A stretch of 64,000 nt of DNA from JAEUTH01 sp039931675 (GCA_039931675.1 JBDTRM010000020.1:14185-78184), one strand, 5' to 3'. Counted from the first letter of the stretch, positions 44,891-54,143 are shown. The notes: generated by a model not told the origin, from the sequence alone. Numbers and translations: made by a program.

Positions 44891-45385
44891 ATGTTAAAAG
44901 AAACACTACTTGAAATTTACGAAAGAGATTTACTACAGCTCCAAAAAGAAATTGAGAGTTATGAAGATGAATCTCAAATCTGGATGGTTAAAGACGGCAT
45001 CAGCAATTCTGCCGGAAATCTATGCTTGCATCTGTGCGGTAATCTGAAACACTTTATTGGCGCCACACTTGGTCACACCGGCTATGTGCGTAACCGCGAT
45101 GCGGAGTTTGAATTGAAAGACATTCCGCGACATGCTTTGATTGCCGATATTGAAAGCACTATTGAGGCCGTAAATAAATCATTGACCAATTTATCCGAAT
45201 TGGATTTCTTCAAAAAATTCCCGTTAGAAAAACATGGCAGAGTTGTTACTACAGACTTTATGCTACTACACTTGCTCGGGCATTTGAGTTATCATATCGG
45301 GCAAATTAATTATCACCGCAGGTTGGTTTCAAACAAGGAAACAGGAAGCTGGAAACTGGAACCCGTACACTATGAATCAAAATAA
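44891..45385 (+). CDS. DinB-like four-helix protein (DUF1572)
   Basis: 164 residues from the ATG at 44891; a longer frame to 44750 has no family similarity in its first 47 residues. SNSAGNLCLHLCGNLKHFIGATLG and LLHLLGHLSYHIGQINYHRRL carry the three His positions of the DinB/DUF1572 metal site (H at ~54, ~136 and ~140). Relatives act as thiol-S-transferases or have unknown activity. The next gene starts 14 bp before this one ends. Confidence 0.88.
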   Translation: MLKETLLEIYERDLLQLQKEIESYEDESQIWMVKDGISNSAGNLCLHLCGNLKHFIGATLGHTGYVRNRDAEFELKDIPRHALIADIESTIEAVNKSLTNLSELDFFKKFPLEKHGRVVTTDFMLLHLLGHLSYHIGQINYHRRLVSNKETGSWKLEPVHYESK

Positions 45386-46460
45386 AACCATGACTTTATT
45401 CAACAAATCAATTGCACTCCTCTTATTATTATCCGGGGTTTTATTTTTTTCATGCAATCAGAAAATTCCTGCACCTTATTCACAGAATGAAAACCCTTTG
45501 ACTGAATATTTTAAAAGTGATGAAAGCGGTGTAAAAAATGGTGGCATTAAAATCATCCCGATTGAAACACCAAAAGGAAAATTTAATGTGTGGACAAAAC
45601 GCTTTGGTAACAATCCAAAAATAAAAATGCTTTTGCTTAATGGCGGCCCCGGTTGCACGCATGAATATTTTGAATGTATGGAAAGCTATTTACCATCGGA
45701 AGGAATTGAATTTATTTATTACGACCAATTAGCATGCGGCAACTCTGATAATCCTAAAGACACCTCGCTTTATGATCTTGCACGCTATGTTGAAGAAGTT
45801 GAACAACTGCGCATTGCACTTGGTCTGAACAAAGACAATTTTTACCTGCTCGGTCATTCATGGGGTGGAATTCTTTGTATGCAATATGCATTGAAATACC
45901 AGGATAATATTAAAGGATTGATTATTTCTGATATGATGTCAGACTGCCCAGCTTATGGAAAATATGCAGAAGATGTTTTATCAAAAACAATGAAACCCGA
46001 AGTGCTTGATTCAATAAGAATGTTAGAAGCAAAAAAGGATTTTCAGAATCCGCGTTACATGAAATTGCTGATGGAAAATTTTTATTCCCAACACATTTGC
46101 CGCATACCGATTAATGAATGGCCTGAGCCTGTAAACCGTTCGTTTGCAAAAATGAATAATGATTTATATGTTTTAATGCAGGGTCCCAGTGAGTTTGGTG
46201 TAGGTGGTAAGTTAGCCAACTGGAATGTATTTGATCAATTAAAAACTCTTAAAATACCAACTTTGGTTATTGGAGCAAGATATGATACAATGGATCCTGA
46301 CCACATGAAAAAAATGAGTGAGCAGGTTCAAAACGGCAGTTATTTATTTTGCCCCAACGGCAGCCACATGTGCATGTGGGATGACCAGGAAGTATATATG
46401 AGCGGACTGATTAAATTTATAAAAGCAGTTGATGCAGGAGAGAAAAAAGTTGCAATGTGA
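45372..46460 (+). CDS. proline-iminopeptidase-like alpha/beta hydrolase lipoprotein (S33)
   Basis: 362 residues. Lipoprotein signal with FFSC (Cys 28). The alpha/beta hydrolase core has the oxyanion loop LNGGPGCTHEYF (~89-100), the nucleophile elbow GHSWGG with Ser163, an acid in GARYDTMDP and the late His in NGSHMCMW. GGPG plus GHSWGG is diagnostic of prolyl aminopeptidases and close relatives, which release N-terminal proline or cleave similar small substrates. Export as a lipoprotein suggests peptide processing in the periplasm or at the surface. Start overlaps the DinB-like gene by 14 bp; a second Met at codon 7 is possible. Confidence 0.9.
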   Translation: MNQNKTMTLFNKSIALLLLLSGVLFFSCNQKIPAPYSQNENPLTEYFKSDESGVKNGGIKIIPIETPKGKFNVWTKRFGNNPKIKMLLLNGGPGCTHEYFECMESYLPSEGIEFIYYDQLACGNSDNPKDTSLYDLARYVEEVEQLRIALGLNKDNFYLLGHSWGGILCMQYALKYQDNIKGLIISDMMSDCPAYGKYAEDVLSKTMKPEVLDSIRMLEAKKDFQNPRYMKLLMENFYSQHICRIPINEWPEPVNRSFAKMNNDLYVLMQGPSEFGVGGKLANWNVFDQLKTLKIPTLVIGARYDTMDPDHMKKMSEQVQNGSYLFCPNGSHMCMWDDQEVYMSGLIKFIKAVDAGEKKVAM

Positions 46461-46533
46461 TATCATCTTAACATACTATGAATGATCAACCTTAAAATTA
46501 AATTTAATTTTTTTGAGTAACAGAGCAACTAAG

Positions 46534-46595
46534 TCCCATCGGGACGACCGTTTGGTAGTAGAAAAACAAACAGACCAATAAAGTTCCGTAGGAAC
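46534..46595. repeat. REP-like hairpins upstream of the transposase
   Basis: GTCCC-ATC-GGGAC at 46534-46546 and GTTCC-GTA-GGAAC at 46583-46595, small palindromes of the type recognised by REP-associated transposases. Confidence 0.7.
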
Positions 46596-46668
46596 GTCCT
46601 TTAAAAAGCGCGACAAATAAAATTTAAACAATCAAAACGAATTACACTTTAAAACAATACTTAAAATT

Positions 46669-47130
46669 ATGGCAAACACTTACTCGCAACTAAATATCCA
46701 TTGTGTATTTGCAGTTAAAGGAAGAGAAAACATTATAACAAAAAACTTTCGCGATGATTTACACAAATACATGCATGGCATTCTTGAAAATGACAAAGCC
46801 TACCCTCTTTCGATTGGCGGCTGGCTTGATCACGTTCACGTATTTTTTGAAATGCCGGTGACATTAAATGTATCAGACTTGATGCGAATGTTAAAATCAA
46901 CTTCTTCAAAATGGATAAATGATAATAATTATCTTAAAGGTAAATTTCAATGGCAGGAAGGGTATGGAGCATTTTCTTATTCTCGTTCGCAAAGACATAA
47001 GGTTATCAATTATATTATGAACCAAGAAGAGCATCATCAAAATAAAACATTTCGTGAAGAGTATTTGGAAATGTTGAAGAAGTTTGAAGTTAAATATGAT
47101 GAGAAATATTTGTTTGAATTTTATAGTTAA
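46669..47130 (+). mobile_element. REP-associated tyrosine transposase (IS200/IS605 TnpA-like)
   Basis: 153 residues, the usual size for this Y1 transposase group. The HUH motif is H55-V-H57 in GGWLDHVHVFF; the candidate catalytic Tyr lies in QEGYGAFSYS (Y99, Y104). SDLMRMLKSTSSKW and QEEHHQNKTFREEY are family blocks. Such enzymes cut single-stranded DNA at hairpins. Two REP-like hairpins lie upstream and two downstream, with matching TTGGTAGT / AAATGGTAGT flanks, so the gene seems to sit in its own small repeat cluster (domesticated RAYT) rather than in a full insertion sequence. No accessory TnpB gene. Confidence 0.9.
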
Positions 47131-47158
47131 GGAGTCATTGCTCCGGTTATAAAAGCGC

Positions 47159-47222
47159 GTCCCGAAGGGACTTTTGCTCCTTCAATATTTTGTTGTTACC
47201 AAATGGTAGTCCCTATGGGACT
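47159..47222. repeat. REP-like hairpins downstream of the transposase
   Basis: GTCCC-GAA-GGGAC at 47159-47171 and AGTCCC-TAT-GGGACT at 47208-47222. Their stems match the upstream pair, so the transposase is framed by four such elements. Confidence 0.7.
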
Positions 47223-47255
47223 GTTTCAATCGCGGATTTTGCTTAAAACAACTTT

Positions 47256-48602
47256 TTAATTCGGCATAACCCTTTCATCGCTGCTTGCACTCCACCACAT
47301 AATCTGTTCTTCCATTGCTTCTTCCGATTTGAAACGCGATGGATCATAACATCCTAAAGGAAAATTTGCTGTGCGAACAGGACAGCGGTTGCAATGCGTG
47401 CAAGGATTTGCCGGTTTATTAATTCCCTCTTTAAATTGTTTTACAAGATTTACGTTGGCAAGCAGCGGACGTGCCATTGCAATCAAATCTGCTTTGCCTT
47501 GCTGTAAAGTCCTTTCTATTAATTCCCTGTCTTGAAATCCTCCGTTTGAAATTACAGGTAAACCTGTTTCATCCTTAAATCGTTTTGCATCATCGGCAGA
47601 AATTGCAGGAATATATTTCCAGCCGATGTTAGCAACAGGGCCTAAAATAAATTCAGGTATTGAATTAAAAAATACAGCGCGTAGCCATGCTTTGGAAGTG
47701 AGGTGGCGGTTTGCATTGTAAAACATTTTCATTTCATGCACCGGGAAACTGCCGGGGTTTCCTTTCGGATTGGGGAAACCATATCCTTTATCAATGTGCA
47801 GATAATCAATACCGAGCGCTTTTAATTTTTTTGCATAGTATAAATTTTCTTTAATCGTATTTCCGAAATACCAATCCTTCAAAGGAAATCTAACAGGCAA
47901 ACGTATATTCAACGGCTGATAATTATAATCAGCAGCAGACAAGCGAATACCGATTGGAAAATCATCACCAACTTTTTTTCGCGCAGCAATAATTATTTCT
48001 TCAAGCAGCGTAAACCGCCTATCAATTGAACCACCGTATTTATCTTTTCTGCGGTTGATGCCCGGATTCAAAAACTGGTGAATAATGTAACCTTTGCTTG
48101 CCGTTATTTCCAAACCATCAGCGCCTGCTTCACGCACGCGCCTCGCAGCTTCAGCAAAATTTGAAATGGTAATTTCTATTTCTTCAATCGTCATTGCATG
48201 ATGACGGTTTTGATATCCATAAAACAAATCAAATAATGTTGATGATGATTTGGTATCTTCTTTTTGTGCAAACAAACTTGTATGCGTTGCTCCACCTGTA
48301 TCACCAATCTGAATTATATACCTGCAATCAAACTGATGCACGGCTTTAATTGCTTCGGCTAATGGTTTCACAAAACGATCATCACTTAGTTTCGGATATT
48401 CCATAGGTGAGGTTCGTTTATCGTTCACGCTGATGGTTGCAGAAATAATTCCTGCCACATCGTTTTCGGCAAAACGCTTTTCAAAGTTTTTGAATGCCGA
48501 TGAAACCGTGCCATCATAAAACGAAGTACGTCCTCCTATGGATGAACGCATGATGCGGTTTTTAAAATGCAGATTTTTAATTTGAAAGGGTTCAAAGATC
48601 AT
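47256..48602 (-). CDS. NADH:flavin oxidoreductase / Old Yellow Enzyme family
   Basis: 448 residues from the ATG at 48602 (MIFEPFQIKNLHFKNRIMRSS); a frame to 48668 reads through a hairpin repeat. TIM-barrel flavoprotein: NRI at the start, EAARRVREAGADGLEITASKGYIIHQFLNP (~163-192), NRRKDKYGGS, and the phosphate-binding GGF and MARPLLAN near 360-385. A C-terminal cluster PCTHCNRCP..CY (~400-425) resembles the iron-sulfur Cys set of the larger dienoyl-CoA-reductase-like members, although the extra NAD domain is absent. Substrate unknown. It is followed closely upstream by an alpha/beta hydrolase gene in the same direction. Confidence 0.88.
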   Translation of the reverse strand: MIFEPFQIKNLHFKNRIMRSSIGGRTSFYDGTVSSAFKNFEKRFAENDVAGIISATISVNDKRTSPMEYPKLSDDRFVKPLAEAIKAVHQFDCRYIIQIGDTGGATHTSLFAQKEDTKSSSTLFDLFYGYQNRHHAMTIEEIEITISNFAEAARRVREAGADGLEITASKGYIIHQFLNPGINRRKDKYGGSIDRRFTLLEEIIIAARKKVGDDFPIGIRLSAADYNYQPLNIRLPVRFPLKDWYFGNTIKENLYYAKKLKALGIDYLHIDKGYGFPNPKGNPGSFPVHEMKMFYNANRHLTSKAWLRAVFFNSIPEFILGPVANIGWKYIPAISADDAKRFKDETGLPVISNGGFQDRELIERTLQQGKADLIAMARPLLANVNLVKQFKEGINKPANPCTHCNRCPVRTANFPLGCYDPSRFKSEEAMEEQIMWWSASSDERVMPN

Positions 48603-48634
48603 GGTGTATGAGATTATGCTCACCTCACCCCTGC

Positions 48635-48653
48635 CCCTCTCCAAAGGAGAGGG
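48635..48653. repeat. CCCTCTCC-AAA-GGAGAGGG hairpin
   Basis: Perfect 8-bp arms with AAA loop, between the hydrolase and oxidoreductase genes. It is part of a longer CCTCACCCCTGCCC-type dispersed repeat common in Bacteroidetes. Confidence 0.7.
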
Positions 48654-48673
48654 ATGAGTGCGCGGCAATATTT

Positions 48674-49582
48674 TTATTTGTATTTATTATCGGTAAAAAA
48701 TTTCAGTGCGCGTTCATTGACTAAATCAGGGTGTTCATTAACTATGAAATGTCCCGTATCGGGCACACGTTCTATTTCAAAATCATCGGTGTATTTTTCA
48801 TAGCCGCGCAGCCAGCTTAATGATATTGCAAAATCTTTTACGCCAAATAAAATTCGTGTCGGAGTTTTAACATGCAACTTGTGATACTTGCCCAACAATC
48901 CTAACGGAAGATATTCGCGAAGCAAAAAATCTCCGTATAATTTTGAAGATGCCTTTGCGCGCGCAGGTTCTTTAAACTGATCGCTGAAAATATTTTTTTC
49001 AAAATCAGGCCAGCCTTCTTTGCGCGTGTTGCCTCGTGTTAAAAGATAATGCACATAGTTTCCGTTTCGCATCAGCACCTTAGTGCCAAAGTAAGGCATT
49101 GCAATTTTGAACATATAACCTAATTGTATGGTGGCAGGAATCATTTGGTAACTTATCTTAGGCCATATCGGACAAATGTTGGTAGCATAGTGCTGCGAAA
49201 TTAATCCGTGATTCTTTGCACTTGCTATAAAGCCGATCCAGCCGCCCCAATCGTGACTTAACAGGCGCACTTGTTTGTATCCTAATGCATGAATAAGTTT
49301 TACAAGATCATCGGCAAGCTCATCCTTAAGATAACCGCTTTCTGTTACATCACTCCAACCAAAGCCCCGCAAATCTGGAACGATTACGCGATAGTGCTTT
49401 GCAAAAAACGGAATTTGCTTGTGCCACATCCACCAATGTTGCGGCCAGCCATGCAGCATAATTAACGGTTCACCTTGCCCCGCTTCGGCTATGTGAATAT
49501 TTAATCCTCCAATGTCAATATAGCGATGTGTTACTTCTATTCCTTCAACTGGAGGGAATGGGCGGGTGCTTTGGTTGTGCAT
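48674..49582 (-). CDS. alpha/beta hydrolase, epoxide-hydrolase/haloalkane-dehalogenase type
   Basis: 302 residues from the ATG at 49582 (MHNQSTRPFPPVEG). Motifs: LIMLHGWPQHWWMW (~40-53) with the HGWP oxyanion region, PDLRGFGWSD, and an Asp nucleophile in LLSHDWGGW (D111). The acid and His are expected in FGVKDFAIS and DTGHFIVNEHP. Asp nucleophiles are used by epoxide hydrolases and dehalogenases; which activity applies cannot be told. Same direction as, and 71 bp before, the Old Yellow Enzyme gene. Confidence 0.87.
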   Translation of the reverse strand: MHNQSTRPFPPVEGIEVTHRYIDIGGLNIHIAEAGQGEPLIMLHGWPQHWWMWHKQIPFFAKHYRVIVPDLRGFGWSDVTESGYLKDELADDLVKLIHALGYKQVRLLSHDWGGWIGFIASAKNHGLISQHYATNICPIWPKISYQMIPATIQLGYMFKIAMPYFGTKVLMRNGNYVHYLLTRGNTRKEGWPDFEKNIFSDQFKEPARAKASSKLYGDFLLREYLPLGLLGKYHKLHVKTPTRILFGVKDFAISLSWLRGYEKYTDDFEIERVPDTGHFIVNEHPDLVNERALKFFTDNKYK

Positions 49583-49708
49583 TGCAATTATTTTTGATAA
49601 ACTATTTAGAGTGATTGATATGTTGCTGAATTCGCATTTCAATATTACGAAAAATATCAGGTTGTTGGATTTGGGAATTAAGTAATTGGATAAATTGGAA
49701 GTTACCCG

Positions 49709-49732
49709 TGGTTGGTATCCTCGCCAACCACC
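49709..49732. repeat. GTGGTTGG / CCAACCAC hairpin
   Basis: 8-bp perfect arms; GGGGATGCCAACCCAGG a little downstream repeats the GCCAAC element. Otherwise nothing is seen between 49583 and 49832. Confidence 0.55.
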
Positions 49733-49832
49733 TCATGCAATACTATCTCTGAAAGTTGGAGGGGATGCCAACCCAGGATAAAATTTTTGAAAACAAAAAG
49801 GATAGATACTTTTGTTTATCAATACCTATAAC

Positions 49833-50135
49833 ATGAATTCAAAACTTACTTTAAAATTAGATACCGAAATTATTAAGTTGGCCCAATCAGTATCAAAAGA
49901 AAAAGGCAAAAGTGTTTCAAAACTTCTTGAAGAATATTTTAAATCATTTAAAAAGCACTCTTCAAAAAAATCTATTGCAACCAAATGGGCAGGTATTGCT
50001 GGTGAGAAAAAATTGCGCTCATTAAATGATGACAGGCTTAATCATATTTTAAATTTTAAATTAAAAAGCAATGACAAACAACTCAAAATCAATTCCGGAT
50101 GGGTACCACAGTGTAACCCCTTATTTAAGTATTAA
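49833..50135 (+). CDS. DUF6364-like antitoxin, possibly orphan
   Basis: 100 residues from the ATG at 49833. MNSKLTLKLDTEIIKLAQSVSKEKGKSVSKLLEEYF is the ribbon-helix-helix type N-terminus of DUF6364 antitoxins, normally ~80 residues long and followed by a PIN-domain toxin. Here no PIN toxin follows; the frame runs 65 bp into the VOC gene, and the last ~22 residues are just that gene read in another frame. So the C-terminus may have been lost and the toxin replaced or deleted. Confidence 0.65.
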   Translation: MNSKLTLKLDTEIIKLAQSVSKEKGKSVSKLLEEYFKSFKKHSSKKSIATKWAGIAGEKKLRSLNDDRLNHILNFKLKSNDKQLKINSGWVPQCNPLFKY

Positions 50136-50559
50136 TGGCGCTGCCGAAGCTATTGAGTTTTATAAAAAAGCTTTTGGCGCTAAAGAAATCGGACGTTTAT
50201 CAATGGGTGATAAAAAAATAGGACATGCTGAAATTGAAATCGGCAATTCAAGAGTTATGCTTGCTGATGCCTTTCCTGAATGGGGAAACAAAGCGCCCGG
50301 AGACTTTGGAGGATCACCTGTAGGCCTCTGTATTTATGTTGAAGATGTTGACGCTGTTTTTAAGCAGGCATTGGAAGCAGGCGCTAAAGTTGATAAAGAC
50401 ATGACGGTAAAAGATCAATTTTACGGTGATCGCTCCGGCAGCATAATTGACCCTTTCGGACACAAGTGGACTATAGCTACTCATATTGAAGATGTTTCAT
50501 TCGCAGAAATGCAGAAGCGTTCTGATGCGATGTTCAGTGAGTATAAAGCAGCTATTTAA
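50071..50559 (+). CDS. VOC family (glyoxalase-like, PhnB-type) protein
   Basis: 162 residues. PYLSINGAAEAIEFYKKAFGAKEIGRL near the start and SGSIIDPFGHKWTIATHIEDVS near the end are typical of the PhnB/YdcE-like VOC group of small metal-binding fold proteins. His in GHAEIEIG and the late DPFGHKW are at ligand-like positions. The substrate is unknown. It overlaps the antitoxin-like gene by 65 bp and precedes a response regulator. Confidence 0.9.
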   Translation: MTNNSKSIPDGYHSVTPYLSINGAAEAIEFYKKAFGAKEIGRLSMGDKKIGHAEIEIGNSRVMLADAFPEWGNKAPGDFGGSPVGLCIYVEDVDAVFKQALEAGAKVDKDMTVKDQFYGDRSGSIIDPFGHKWTIATHIEDVSFAEMQKRSDAMFSEYKAAI

Positions 50560-50585
50560 CTTATTGTGTTTAAAAGTGTATATTT

Positions 50586-51029
50586 ATGTTCAATTTACAT
50601 GGTATGAAAAGGTACAAGAACATTTTATTAATAGATGATAATGTTGATGACCAGGTTTTGTTTTTAGAAGCATTAAAAAATCTCAACCAGGGTTTTCAAT
50701 GTACAATAGCTGACAGCAGTCCGCAGGGATTAACAAAACTCCTGGCTTATCAAACACCTGATTTGATTTTTCTTGACATTAACCTGCCTGCTATGGATGG
50801 GTTTGAATTCATTAAACATTTAAAAAAAGATGAAAATTATAATCATATTCCTGTGATTATTTATTCAGGTTCAAATGATAAGAATGTTGTAATGAAATCT
50901 AAAAAGGCAGGAGCAAGTGTTTTTCTTTCTAAACCTTTTAAGCTTGAAGACCTCGTATATAACTTAGGAGTTATACTTAATTTAGATTTTGAAAGCGAGA
51001 ACTTTGTTTTTGATTTTTTTACCAGTTAG
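50586..51029 (+). CDS. single-domain response regulator (CheY-like receiver)
   Basis: 147 residues. Acidic pair DDNVDD (~17-22), phospho-acceptor Asp64 in LIFLDINLP, the Ser in IIYSGS (~90) and Lys in FLSKPF (~113) complete the receiver site. No output domain follows, so it acts on a partner; kinases are not in the window. The Met at codon 7 (50604) is an equally good start. Such stand-alone receivers resembling the Rcp1 type are common in this phylum. Confidence 0.9.
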   Translation: MFNLHGMKRYKNILLIDDNVDDQVLFLEALKNLNQGFQCTIADSSPQGLTKLLAYQTPDLIFLDINLPAMDGFEFIKHLKKDENYNHIPVIIYSGSNDKNVVMKSKKAGASVFLSKPFKLEDLVYNLGVILNLDFESENFVFDFFTS

Positions 51030-51065
51030 TATAGAAACAGTTATTATTGTTGATAGAGCGACCGC

Positions 51066-53003
51066 TTACTTCCTTATCCCTTTCTTGTAATAATCAGTAG
51101 CTTCAGTAAGTGTGATTTTAAGATCATCAATCATCAGATGACTTTTATCGCGATGCCATACAAAAACTTTTACAGTTTCTGTGCCGTCAAATTCTTTGGG
51201 AATATCTGCTGATGTGTAAACTCCTGTCCATCTGCTTTTTTCAATGATCCATTTGTTGATGGTTGCACTTAACCAAACATAAGCCGAATCATTTTTGATA
51301 ATTGTAAGTACAAGATGAGAGTCAGTTACCGTATCGGGAGAAAATGCTTTTACACTTGCGTTAACAGTGGTACCTTTATGGTAATGCATTTCGCTTAACT
51401 TTTTTTCAAAACCCGGTGAATATTCAAGAGTTGAAATGTCTGCACAATGTTCTGTTTGGGGAAAGTTAACTGTTACCATATAGGCACTGTCATTTGGAGA
51501 GCTGGTTTTATCGAAGTTATTGGTAAACTCATAAAAATTTACCTCTTGCTGCGCATTTTCAATTTTATTTTTCGAGTAAACATAAAATCCCGCATTGAAC
51601 ATGTCTTTGCCAAAGAATAAGTAAGGATAGTATGACTGAATGACTTGACGTGCCTGTGGAGGATTGGCCATATTGGTAAAAGCATATATGAAATAAGGCA
51701 TTTTACTTTCTGATGCTACTTGCATTAATTGCGCACAACCGGCATCGTCAACAGTTCTGTACAATGCAAACTGCTGCGGGCTGTGCATTTTCTCAAAATA
51801 ATAATTGATGTATGATGGACTCTGCACATTCATAACCTGTGTAATGTTTTTGCTTCCTAACCCTTTATTGTATTTTACAGTAAGGTCAGCCAATTCCTTA
51901 TACTCACCGAAGTGATAAGTGCCGTAATAATTTTTATCAATTAACGTGCTGTACAAAAGCAATCCGATAAATACAACTGAAGCTAAAGCAGTTTTGAAAT
52001 TAAACTGTTGTGGCAAAAAAGAAAACAGAAAAAGCAACAGGTAAGGAAAAGCAAACAACATACCCGGCATTTGTAAAACAGGATTGCGCATAACAGAATA
52101 TATATAACCAATTAAAAATGGAACGATATAAAACAGAATGGCAAGAAGATGAAACCTGTTTAGCTTAATTTGTTTTCGATAAAGTATGAAACACACAACC
52201 GGAATAATCAGTACGACAACATATAGCCAGCTATCGTTAAAGAAGTTATTGAAGTATTCAAAAAATGTATTTCCATCAGGCGTGGGCAACCATCCACCCG
52301 GTCCTCCCACTCCACCTTGTGCAAGCTGCGATAAAAATATTTTTATATGAGGAAGAAACAATAAAACAGTTAGGATATTTAAGATGAAATAATTTTTAAT
52401 ATCTGCTTTACGAATAAAGAACAAACCTGTAATACCGACAATACCCACTACCATAAGCGCAAAGTAATGGAGGTACATACTTGCTGCACCTGCCAAAATA
52501 TAGATCAGTTTCAATTTCCACTTTGAATTTACTGTCTTCTCTTTAATTATAAAAAGTTGTGTCCAGCAATAAGTAAAAACTAATGTTGTAAAAAGTCCCA
52601 TGCTATACATGCGTATCAATTGGCTGTAGAGTAATGGAAACTGAAGTATGGCAAGCGCAGCGGCCGCAAATACTCCTGTTGTTTTATTAATCCAAAGCGC
52701 AGCAATTTTATAAATCATAAACACAGCGAAAATCCCACACAATGCAAACGGAAAACGGATTGCAAAAACCGAATCGCCAAAAATTTTAATCCAGTAAAAA
52801 ATAAAAACCTGCGCCCCTGCCGGGTGAACATCAGGAATTATGCCTTTATTAATGAGTTCAGAAAATGAGGAATAATGTGTACGTGACAACATGCTTAACT
52901 CATCATTCATCAAGCTCATTTCCGAAAGGTTATAAAACCGGAGTACAGCAGCAATGAATAAAATGATGATTAAAAAATGTTCTTCTTTAAAACGGAATTG
53001 CAT
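51066..53003 (-). CDS. GT39/ArnT-like polytopic glycosyltransferase
   Basis: 645 residues. About 10-11 membrane helices fill residues ~10-375. The first outer loop has LSEMSLMNDELSMLSRTHY, with acidic residues where GT-C enzymes keep their catalytic Asp/Glu, and HPAGAQVFIFYW follows. The C-terminal ~250 residues are a soluble outer domain. The family (PMT_2/ArnT-like) moves sugars from polyprenyl phosphate to protein or lipid. Acceptor and donor are unknown. A MITE-like repeat lies upstream, and no operon partner is evident. Confidence 0.85.
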   Translation of the reverse strand: MQFRFKEEHFLIIILFIAAVLRFYNLSEMSLMNDELSMLSRTHYSSFSELINKGIIPDVHPAGAQVFIFYWIKIFGDSVFAIRFPFALCGIFAVFMIYKIAALWINKTTGVFAAAALAILQFPLLYSQLIRMYSMGLFTTLVFTYCWTQLFIIKEKTVNSKWKLKLIYILAGAASMYLHYFALMVVGIVGITGLFFIRKADIKNYFILNILTVLLFLPHIKIFLSQLAQGGVGGPGGWLPTPDGNTFFEYFNNFFNDSWLYVVVLIIPVVCFILYRKQIKLNRFHLLAILFYIVPFLIGYIYSVMRNPVLQMPGMLFAFPYLLLFLFSFLPQQFNFKTALASVVFIGLLLYSTLIDKNYYGTYHFGEYKELADLTVKYNKGLGSKNITQVMNVQSPSYINYYFEKMHSPQQFALYRTVDDAGCAQLMQVASESKMPYFIYAFTNMANPPQARQVIQSYYPYLFFGKDMFNAGFYVYSKNKIENAQQEVNFYEFTNNFDKTSSPNDSAYMVTVNFPQTEHCADISTLEYSPGFEKKLSEMHYHKGTTVNASVKAFSPDTVTDSHLVLTIIKNDSAYVWLSATINKWIIEKSRWTGVYTSADIPKEFDGTETVKVFVWHRDKSHLMIDDLKITLTEATDYYKKGIRK

Positions 53004-53074
53004 GTTGAGACAAAAGATATTTATGCAATGAGCATGATAAACTTGTAAGTTTTCTTAACCTTAATTTTCTTATT

Positions 53075-53187
53075 AACCTTAGTAGAAATCAATAGCAATA
53101 GACTAAAACCTTATTAGCTTATTTATTTTTGCAGCAAAAATAAGGTAATAAGGTTTGTAGAGGGGAATCATTTTTTCTACTAAGGTT
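53075..53187. repeat. nested inverted-repeat (MITE-like) element, copy 2 (113 bp)
   Basis: Outer arms AACCTTAGTAGAAA / TTTCTACTAAGGTT; inner arms ACCTTATTAGCTTATTT and AAATAAGGTAATAAGGT around TTTTTGCAGCAA. It lies between the GT39-like and rlmB genes, both on the minus strand. Confidence 0.85.
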
Positions 53188-53247
53188 TTTGTATTTCAAA
53201 GAGAGTAAATTTTTGACCTCTGTTAGCATGTACAAATTAATTCAGTT

Positions 53248-53988
53248 TTATTTTAGTGAATTACGCTGCCTCACAGCTTCATATAAAACAATGGCAGCCG
53301 ACACTGAAACGTTTAGTGAATCAACCATTCCACTCATGGGTATGCGCACACGCTCATCACTCAACTTTAAATACTCTCCTGAAATACCGTTTTCTTCAGA
53401 GCCTAAAATTATTGCAACAGGTTGCTTGTATGAAACCGCATAAAGATGTTGATCAGTTTTTTCTGTACAGGCAATTATTTTTAAACCCGATTCTTTTAAC
53501 ATCAATACGGTTTTCTTAAGATCATGCTCACGGCAAACCGGAATTTTATGTAGTGCACCGGCAGAAGTTTTTATTGCATCTTCATTAATCTGTGCCGCAC
53601 CGCGACTTGGAATCACAATGGCATGAACACCGGCACAAGCCGCAGTGCGGGCTATTGCTCCAAAATTTCGCACATCAGTAATGCGATCGAGTATTACAAT
53701 GAGCGGCTCCTCACCTTTTTCAAATATCTGCGGAATAATTTCATCAATATTATGAAAGGCAACCTCAGTAATAAACGCAACTGCTCCCTGGTGATTTTTA
53801 TTGGTAATGCGATTTAATTTTTCAGCGGGCACATGCTGATACACAAGATCCAATTCTTTTAATTTTTGTTTGAGCTGATGCATCAATGGATTACTCACTC
53901 CTATCTGGATAAAAATTTTATCAGGCTCTTTGCCTGCATCAAGTGCTTCAATAACCGAACGTATGCCGTAGATATAGTTGTTTGTCAT
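53248..53988 (-). CDS. rlmB: 23S rRNA (guanosine-2'-O-)-methyltransferase RlmB / TrmH family
   Basis: 246 residues. An N-terminal substrate-binding domain (YGIRSVIEALDAGKEPDKIFI) and a SPOUT knot with its three motifs: LDRITDVRNFGAIARTA (~100), AIILGSEENGIS (~196) and VDSLNVSVSAAIVLYE (~226). RlmB methylates G2251 in the peptidyl-transferase loop of 23S rRNA; closely related TrmH-type enzymes can have other RNA targets, so the exact site is not certain. Confidence 0.92.
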   Translation of the reverse strand: MTNNYIYGIRSVIEALDAGKEPDKIFIQIGVSNPLMHQLKQKLKELDLVYQHVPAEKLNRITNKNHQGAVAFITEVAFHNIDEIIPQIFEKGEEPLIVILDRITDVRNFGAIARTAACAGVHAIVIPSRGAAQINEDAIKTSAGALHKIPVCREHDLKKTVLMLKESGLKIIACTEKTDQHLYAVSYKQPVAIILGSEENGISGEYLKLSDERVRIPMSGMVDSLNVSVSAAIVLYEAVRQRNSLK

Positions 53989-54007
53989 GTATTAGTTATT
54001 AGTCATT

Positions 54008-54138
54008 CGTCATTGCGAGGAACGAAGCAATCTGTTTTTGTTTAACGGGTCTTTTACCAGCAACATTTCCGGCTTAAAATTTCAAATTCTCTACGTCACG
54101 TTTACAGACTCAGATTCTGAAACGAGTTCAGAATGACG
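54008..54138. repeat. GTCATTGCGAGG / CAGAATGACG intergenic repeat
   Basis: CGTCATTGCGAGGAACGAAGC at the left and CTGAAACGAGTTCAGAATGACG at the right form an imperfect long hairpin, of the same kind as the CATCCTGAG family but with a different sequence. It fills the gap before the GWxTD gene. Confidence 0.45.
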
Positions 54139-54143
54139 TTTGA

